Shown here one piece after another: positions 13,518 through 18,440 of a stretch of 18,440 bases of DNA. Origin of the DNA: Nitratifractor sp. Lineage in GTDB: Bacteria; Campylobacterota; Campylobacteria; Campylobacterales; Sulfurovaceae. Under the pieces are notes generated by a model, which was not told the origin of the DNA, did no database searches, and was given only the letters and a program-made list of their open reading frames with translations. Positions within the stretch are counted from its first letter, which is position 1, and every line of letters starts with the position of its first letter. Position numbers and translations under genes: made by a program. The stretch spans positions 1-18,440 of the forward strand of contig WFSU01000179.1 of NCBI GenBank assembly GCA_015485845.1, written 5' to 3'.

Positions 13518-16500
13518 ATGTTTAACGAAATTCTTTTCCTGGATATCGAGACCGATCGATCAGGGGAAAAGATTTACGAAATTGGCGTCCTTTGTCGCGA
13601 GCGTCAATATCAAAGTACATCTCCGAAAGGTATCGCCACTTTTGTCCAACTTTGCCATCAGGCGCAATATGTCTGTGGACACAATATCCTCGAGCACGAC
13701 CTTCCTCAGATAGAAGAACATTCCGCTCTGTATCATGAATTGTTACGGTTTGAAGTGATCGATACCTTACCGCTTTCTCTGCTACTTTTCAATGAACGTA
13801 CTCATCATGCTCTTCCGAAAAAGTACAAAAATGAGGATGAGTTTTTAAGTGATCCCGTCAAGGATTGCCAATTAACACAAAAGTTACTGGAGAATGTGAT
13901 AGATCAATTTTTATCCCTGGATTCTCACTTGCAAGAAATCTTCTATTCACTGCTAAAAGATGAGAAACTATTTCATGGTTTTTTTGGTTATTTACTCAAT
14001 CACGTGGAACTGACTAAACGGGATGAGAAATCTCTTTTTGCTTCTATCCTGTCCTCGCATGAAAAGTGGATTGTCGATGAGGACTATTTGCAAAAAATGC
14101 TTGAAGACTCCAGAGTAGAACTGGGGTATATTCTGGCACTTTTGACACCGAACATCGAGAGCAAAGCCCACCCACCCAAAATCTTGTATGACTATCCGAA
14201 CATTGTAGAGCATCAGCAGAAACTCTGCTACGATCCCGTACGGTTATCGCAGGAGCTCAATGCTGTCTCTAAAGAAATTTTTGGCTTTGGGACCTTTCGT
14301 AATTTTCCCAAACTCAATGCATCTCTTCTCGGTGGAAATAATATTTCACAACGCGACATCATAGAGGCAGCTCTGCGCAAAGAGTCGTTTCTGGCGATTC
14401 TCCCCACGGGTGGAGGGAAGACATTTACTTTCTGGTTGCCGGCACTTCTTCAGGCTTCCCGATACAAGTCCCTCACAGTTGTCATCTCACCTCTACAAGC
14501 TTTGATCGAGGATCACATCAAGAGTTTTGAGGCCAAAGTGGCCAACTACAAAGCCGTGGCCATCAGTGGATTTCTCACGCCACAAGAGCGCAACGATGCT
14601 GTGGAGAGTATCACCAACGGTACAGCGGATATTTTGTATATCGCACCGGAGTCGTTACGTTCCAACTCCATCTTTCAATTGCTGAAAAATCGCTACATCG
14701 AACGCTTTGTCGTTGATGAAGCGCACTGTCTCTCGACATGGGGAAATGACTTTCGGCAGGACTACTATTATATTTGTGATTTTATCCACGATTTGCTCGA
14801 TGCTAAACCTTTTCAACATCATATTCCTGTTTCCTGTTTTACTGCTACGGGGAAGCCGGGGGTTATTGCCGACATCAAAAAATATTTTGGTGACGGGCTG
14901 GGATTGGAGCTCGGAGAGTACTTGGCCACTCCTGAGCGAAAAAATCTCCGCTATCGAGCGCTCGATACCCCTCGCAAAAATAAATACACGGCTCTACTGA
15001 CACTCATCACCGAGCATAAAGGTTCATCGTTGGTCTATATCCCCACATCCACACGTCAGTGTGATGAGGTAGCAGAAAAGCTTTCTCTGGACACCGGGAA
15101 AAGCGTTCGCGCGTTCCATTCTAAAATTGACTCCCAAGAAAAAATGGAGATTCTCCGGGGGTACATACTTAATGATATCGAAGTAATTGTGGCGACGACG
15201 GCATTTGGAATGGGGGTAGATAAGGCAGATATTACACAAGTAATCCACTATGAAGCTTCTGATTCTCTCGAAAATTATGCCCAGGAAGCCGGAAGGGGTG
15301 CCCGTAATGAGAAGCTTGAAGCCATGTGCCCTATTTTGTATGACGAAACAGATCTTGACAAGCATTTTCAAACCCTCAGACGGAGCAAGATCAGTGTCCC
15401 TGAGATCAACACAATTTTTCGTGTTATCAAAAGGCACAAGGGGGATCGTATCCTCATGACCGCTCATGAACTTGCTGAAGCTGCGGGGTGGGATCCGGAA
15501 GAGAGTACTGAAGATATCGACACCAAGATCAAAACCATTTTGCTTGAGCTTGAACGAGAAGGCTATATCCAGCGTAATCGTAATCGTGTCCAATATTTTG
15601 GAGATTCGGTTGCATCCGATGCACGCGAGAAACTTGCAATCTTTTTGGATAATAGAAAAGCATCCGATGAAGAGCGCATATCCTATACACTCATTCTAAA
15701 TCGCTTGATCAAAAAGGGTAATGATTTGAGTATCGAGATTGATGATATCGCCTATGTATTGGGTATCGAGCGAGACAAAGTTGCTTTGGCCTTGCACGAA
15801 TTCAAAGAAGCAGGGATTGTGGGAGGAGGGAGAGATCTTGCGCTTAAATTGATCGAAAACCTCTCCGTACTGGAGAAGTTATTGAATATTGAAGAGGTTA
15901 TTTTTGATTTCCTTGTTCATCAAACTGGTGATACGATCTCGATCAAGGAGATTAACGAAGCACTGATCGGTCAAGGTCTAACGAGAGAGAATGAAACAGA
16001 TCAGATAAGAAAGCTGATCAAAAAATGGAAGAGTAAAAACTTGTTTGCTTTCAAACGTATTGATCGCCAGCGCAATGTCTGGTATTTTCAGTTTGAAGAC
16101 ACACAAAAATTTCATAGCTTTTTGACTCGCAGAAAAGAGCTCCTGTACAAAATATTTAACGTGCTTCAAAAACAATGTTCAGAAATAAAAGAATGTACGA
16201 TAGAGACATCGCTTCATGACCTGAAGGTACTGCTTGAAAATGATCAAAAGGCAAAGAAATATTCGTTCAGAGAGATAGATCGTGCTCTTCTGTTCCTCCA
16301 CGAGTTTAAGCTGATGCACCTTCAAGGTGGACGGTTTATCTATTATGCCCCTATGGAGATCGTGAAACTCGATGCCATGAAGCGACAAAACAAAATCTAC
16401 ACAAAACAGGATTACAAGAATCGCCTCGAACCCCATTATCGCGTCAAAACAGAGGGAATCCACATCATGGGGGAATATGCCAATCGGCTCCTCAAAAATC

Positions 16501-18353
16501 CCAAAGATGCCTCGCGTTTTCTCAAAGACTATTTCACTTTACCTTATGAAACATTCAAGCGCAGATACAAATTGCTCAAAGAAACTATCACGCGCCCCAT
16601 CACCCGTAGAAGATACCAACAAATTTTTGCAAAGCTGAGTGGCGATCAGAAAAGGATTATTGAGGATAATCAATCTCAAACTATGATGATCTTGGCTGGG
16701 CCGGGTAGCGGGAAAACCCGTGTCTTGGTACACAAAATCGCTTCGTTGGTCCTCATGGAGGATGTCAAGCCCGAACACTTCATGATGCTTACTTTTTCTC
16801 GATCAGCTACTCGGGAATTTCGTTATCGTCTCTACGAACTAATCGGTGAGATGGCATACGAAATGGAGATCAATACATTTCATGCTTATGCGCTGAATCT
16901 AATCGGACGAGTGGCGGATGATAATGGAGAGGTTTTGAAACACTCCATTGCGGAAGCGGCAAGACAAATCAGGGCGGGGAAGATCATGCTCCCTTATCGC
17001 AAGGCACTTGTCCTTGATGAGTATCAGGATATCGATAAAGAGTCTTTTGAACTGGTGGCGGCAATTGTAGAGGCTCAGCCAGATATCCGGCTCATTGCTG
17101 TCGGGGATGATGATCAGTGTATTATGGGGTTTAATGGTGCAGATAATCACTATTTCCTTGCGTTCAAAGAGCGTTTCGGTGAAAAAAGAAGCGATGATGA
17201 CAATACTGTACCGTACAGCGAATATGCTTTGTTGACCAATTACCGGAGTACAGCTTCGATTGTTCGTTTCAGTGAGGCATTTATTCAGCAAGTGTCTGAT
17301 CGGATCAAACGTGCTGCCTTGCAAGCAGATCGCCAGGAGGGTATGCGTGTTTTGGTAGGAAACTATCAAGGGAAATCACTTTTGTATCCTACCGTTGAAC
17401 AAGTAGAAAATTGGATAGACGACGGTGAAAAGATAGCCGTATTGGCATATACTAATGACATGGTACTTTCTGTCTACTCCGCGTTACGATCTTTGGAAAT
17501 ACCTGCACACTATCTTGTGAGTGAGAGCGGGAAGCGTTTTGATGTTCGAGATATAGATGAAGTGCGATATTTTGACCAGACTCTTCAAAAATTTTTTCGA
17601 ATCGGAGAGCCGTATACCAAAGAAAATTTCGAGGAATCGTTGGAAAAAACATCCAACCATTTTCAAGGTTCAACCAACCTTTTTCTTCTTCAAAAAATCG
17701 TACATAGATTTCTTGCACAGTCGGAGAGGTTGAGTGCTTCAGCTTGGATGGAATGGCTTGAGGGATTGGAACTGGATGAGTTGGAAAATAAAAACACGCA
17801 AGTCATCGTCACGACGATTCATAAATCCAAAGGGTTGGAATTTGACAGAGTAATACTCGTTGCCGAAAAAAAGGTCAGTACAGATGAAAATTTTCGGCTT
17901 TACTATGTGGGGATGACACGCGCCAAACATCAACTGGCAATCTTCCACCACGATCAAAGAGTCATGCAAATTCCTGGCCAACATGCTGATCATGTACGTA
18001 TCAAGCCTATGATAGAAAAACAAAATCGGCTTGCAGTACTTCTTATGGGACTTTCAAGCATTTATCTTGGATTTGTTGGAGAGCAAAATCGTAGGGATAT
18101 AGTTATATGTGCAGGAGATTCTCTGGAGTTTAGACGTCATACCTCCAAGCAGGTTTATCAAATATTCTATGGCAATGTGCTCGTGGGACAAGTATCCAAA
18201 CGGTTTCAAACTCAGATAGAAGCATATCTCAATCAGGGATATATTTTTTCAAAAGTTACAGTGGATTATGTTGTTCATTGGGAAGAGAAAAAGAATAATC
18301 GAACCTTGAAACATGTTTTGGCGTATATTGAGATGGAACGATCTTTTTATTGA
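13518..18353 (+). CDS. DEDD exonuclease-RecQ helicase-UvrD helicase fusion protein
   Basis: This 1611-aa protein has three nucleic-acid modules. (1) DnaQ-like 3'-5' exonuclease, about 1-125: LDIET with D9/E11, GHNILEHD with D61, DPVKDC with D116. (2) RecQ-type helicase, about 280-615: Walker A LPTGGGKT (295-302), DEAHCLSTWG (400-409), TTAFGMGVDKAD, and motif VI QEAGRGAR (589-596). The RecQ zinc cysteines are not seen; winged-helix-like and unassigned sequence fills about 640-1030. (3) UvrD-type helicase, about 1035-1480: Walker A AGPGSGKT (1060-1067), DEYQD (1167-1171), GDDDQ, NYRST, HKSKGLEFD, GMTRAK. Residues about 1505-1611 form an extra domain of unclear kind. All catalytic motifs are intact. 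It is AT-richer than ribB before it (hand counts of one line each: 21/60 GC at 16081-16140, 36/60 at 12841-12900), suggesting transfer. Start fixed by the early exonuclease motif; the SD overlaps the ribB stop. Repair or defence role inferred. Confidence 0.9.
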   Translation: MFNEILFLDIETDRSGEKIYEIGVLCRERQYQSTSPKGIATFVQLCHQAQYVCGHNILEHDLPQIEEHSALYHELLRFEVIDTLPLSLLLFNERTHHALPKKYKNEDEFLSDPVKDCQLTQKLLENVIDQFLSLDSHLQEIFYSLLKDEKLFHGFFGYLLNHVELTKRDEKSLFASILSSHEKWIVDEDYLQKMLEDSRVELGYILALLTPNIESKAHPPKILYDYPNIVEHQQKLCYDPVRLSQELNAVSKEIFGFGTFRNFPKLNASLLGGNNISQRDIIEAALRKESFLAILPTGGGKTFTFWLPALLQASRYKSLTVVISPLQALIEDHIKSFEAKVANYKAVAISGFLTPQERNDAVESITNGTADILYIAPESLRSNSIFQLLKNRYIERFVVDEAHCLSTWGNDFRQDYYYICDFIHDLLDAKPFQHHIPVSCFTATGKPGVIADIKKYFGDGLGLELGEYLATPERKNLRYRALDTPRKNKYTALLTLITEHKGSSLVYIPTSTRQCDEVAEKLSLDTGKSVRAFHSKIDSQEKMEILRGYILNDIEVIVATTAFGMGVDKADITQVIHYEASDSLENYAQEAGRGARNEKLEAMCPILYDETDLDKHFQTLRRSKISVPEINTIFRVIKRHKGDRILMTAHELAEAAGWDPEESTEDIDTKIKTILLELEREGYIQRNRNRVQYFGDSVASDAREKLAIFLDNRKASDEERISYTLILNRLIKKGNDLSIEIDDIAYVLGIERDKVALALHEFKEAGIVGGGRDLALKLIENLSVLEKLLNIEEVIFDFLVHQTGDTISIKEINEALIGQGLTRENETDQIRKLIKKWKSKNLFAFKRIDRQRNVWYFQFEDTQKFHSFLTRRKELLYKIFNVLQKQCSEIKECTIETSLHDLKVLLENDQKAKKYSFREIDRALLFLHEFKLMHLQGGRFIYYAPMEIVKLDAMKRQNKIYTKQDYKNRLEPHYRVKTEGIHIMGEYANRLLKNPKDASRFLKDYFTLPYETFKRRYKLLKETITRPITRRRYQQIFAKLSGDQKRIIEDNQSQTMMILAGPGSGKTRVLVHKIASLVLMEDVKPEHFMMLTFSRSATREFRYRLYELIGEMAYEMEINTFHAYALNLIGRVADDNGEVLKHSIAEAARQIRAGKIMLPYRKALVLDEYQDIDKESFELVAAIVEAQPDIRLIAVGDDDQCIMGFNGADNHYFLAFKERFGEKRSDDDNTVPYSEYALLTNYRSTASIVRFSEAFIQQVSDRIKRAALQADRQEGMRVLVGNYQGKSLLYPTVEQVENWIDDGEKIAVLAYTNDMVLSVYSALRSLEIPAHYLVSESGKRFDVRDIDEVRYFDQTLQKFFRIGEPYTKENFEESLEKTSNHFQGSTNLFLLQKIVHRFLAQSERLSASAWMEWLEGLELDELENKNTQVIVTTIHKSKGLEFDRVILVAEKKVSTDENFRLYYVGMTRAKHQLAIFHHDQRVMQIPGQHADHVRIKPMIEKQNRLAVLLMGLSSIYLGFVGEQNRRDIVICAGDSLEFRRHTSKQVYQIFYGNVLVGQVSKRFQTQIEAYLNQGYIFSKVTVDYVVHWEEKKNNRTLKHVLAYIEMERSFY

Positions 18354-18393
18354 CCCCAAAAAAATCCATCCCCCAATCTCAAACTCTCATATA

Positions 18394-18423
18394 TGGTATA
18401 AAAACTGATTTAAAAAACTGATT
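18394..18423 (+). promoter_or_regulatory. Possible promoter and direct repeat at the window end
   Basis: TGGTATAAA (18394-18402) resembles an extended -10 box. AAAACTGATT occurs twice, at 18401-18410 and 18414-18423, with a 13-base period. They may belong to a gene beyond the window; nothing coding is supported in 18354-18440. Confidence 0.3.
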
Positions 18424-18440
18424 CTGCACTATGATGGTAA

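Overview
The window looks like a chromosomal segment of a free-living, probably chemolithotrophic member of the Campylobacterota (the Sulfurimonas/Sulfurovum/Sulfuricurvum/Nitratifractor kind). This placement is an inference. It rests on the RibB protein with a degenerate GTP-cyclohydrolase-like tail, on the extended -10 promoter style with weak -35 boxes, and on the general gene mix. No ribosomal RNA or other decisive marker is present. Most genes are GC-rich; the last 4.8 kb are clearly more AT-rich.

Layout. Positions 2-3677 hold the 3' part of purL and, one base after its stop, a membrane protein in which a DUF389 transporter-like domain follows what looks like a catalytically dead diacylglycerol-kinase fold. 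Positions 3764-6366 hold a GntR/UTRA regulator and a molybdopterin/tungstopterin aldehyde:ferredoxin oxidoreductase-family enzyme. They converge and share a TTAA at their stops, and similar sequence elements lie upstream of both. Positions 6556-9009 hold two tandem, related secreted L,D-transpeptidases and a lipoprotein-type alpha/beta hydrolase, an envelope-related group.

Positions 9045-10550 form a small accessory patch: a BrnT-like toxin and its CopG-type antitoxin, a 31-codon relic of the C-terminus of an adenine DNA methyltransferase, and a freestanding ADP-ribosyltransferase-like protein. The last is overlapped by a 57-codon basic gene with a strong Shine-Dalgarno. This pair is the best candidate here for an undescribed toxin/partner system. 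The patch abuts the 3' end of two tRNA genes on the minus strand (tRNA-Gln then initiator tRNA-fMet), which are driven by a consensus promoter whose -35 box contains the stop codon of the gene before it.

Positions 10945-12300 (minus strand) encode a receiver-PAS-GGDEF protein whose phospho-acceptor aspartate is replaced by asparagine. A divergent promoter region separates it from ribB (12480-13511). Six bases after ribB begins a 1611-residue fusion of a DEDD exonuclease, a RecQ-type helicase and a UvrD-type helicase (13518-18353), compositionally foreign and possibly a genome-defence or repair enzyme. The final 87 bases hold a possible promoter for a gene outside the window. No CRISPR array, rRNA or insertion sequence was seen.
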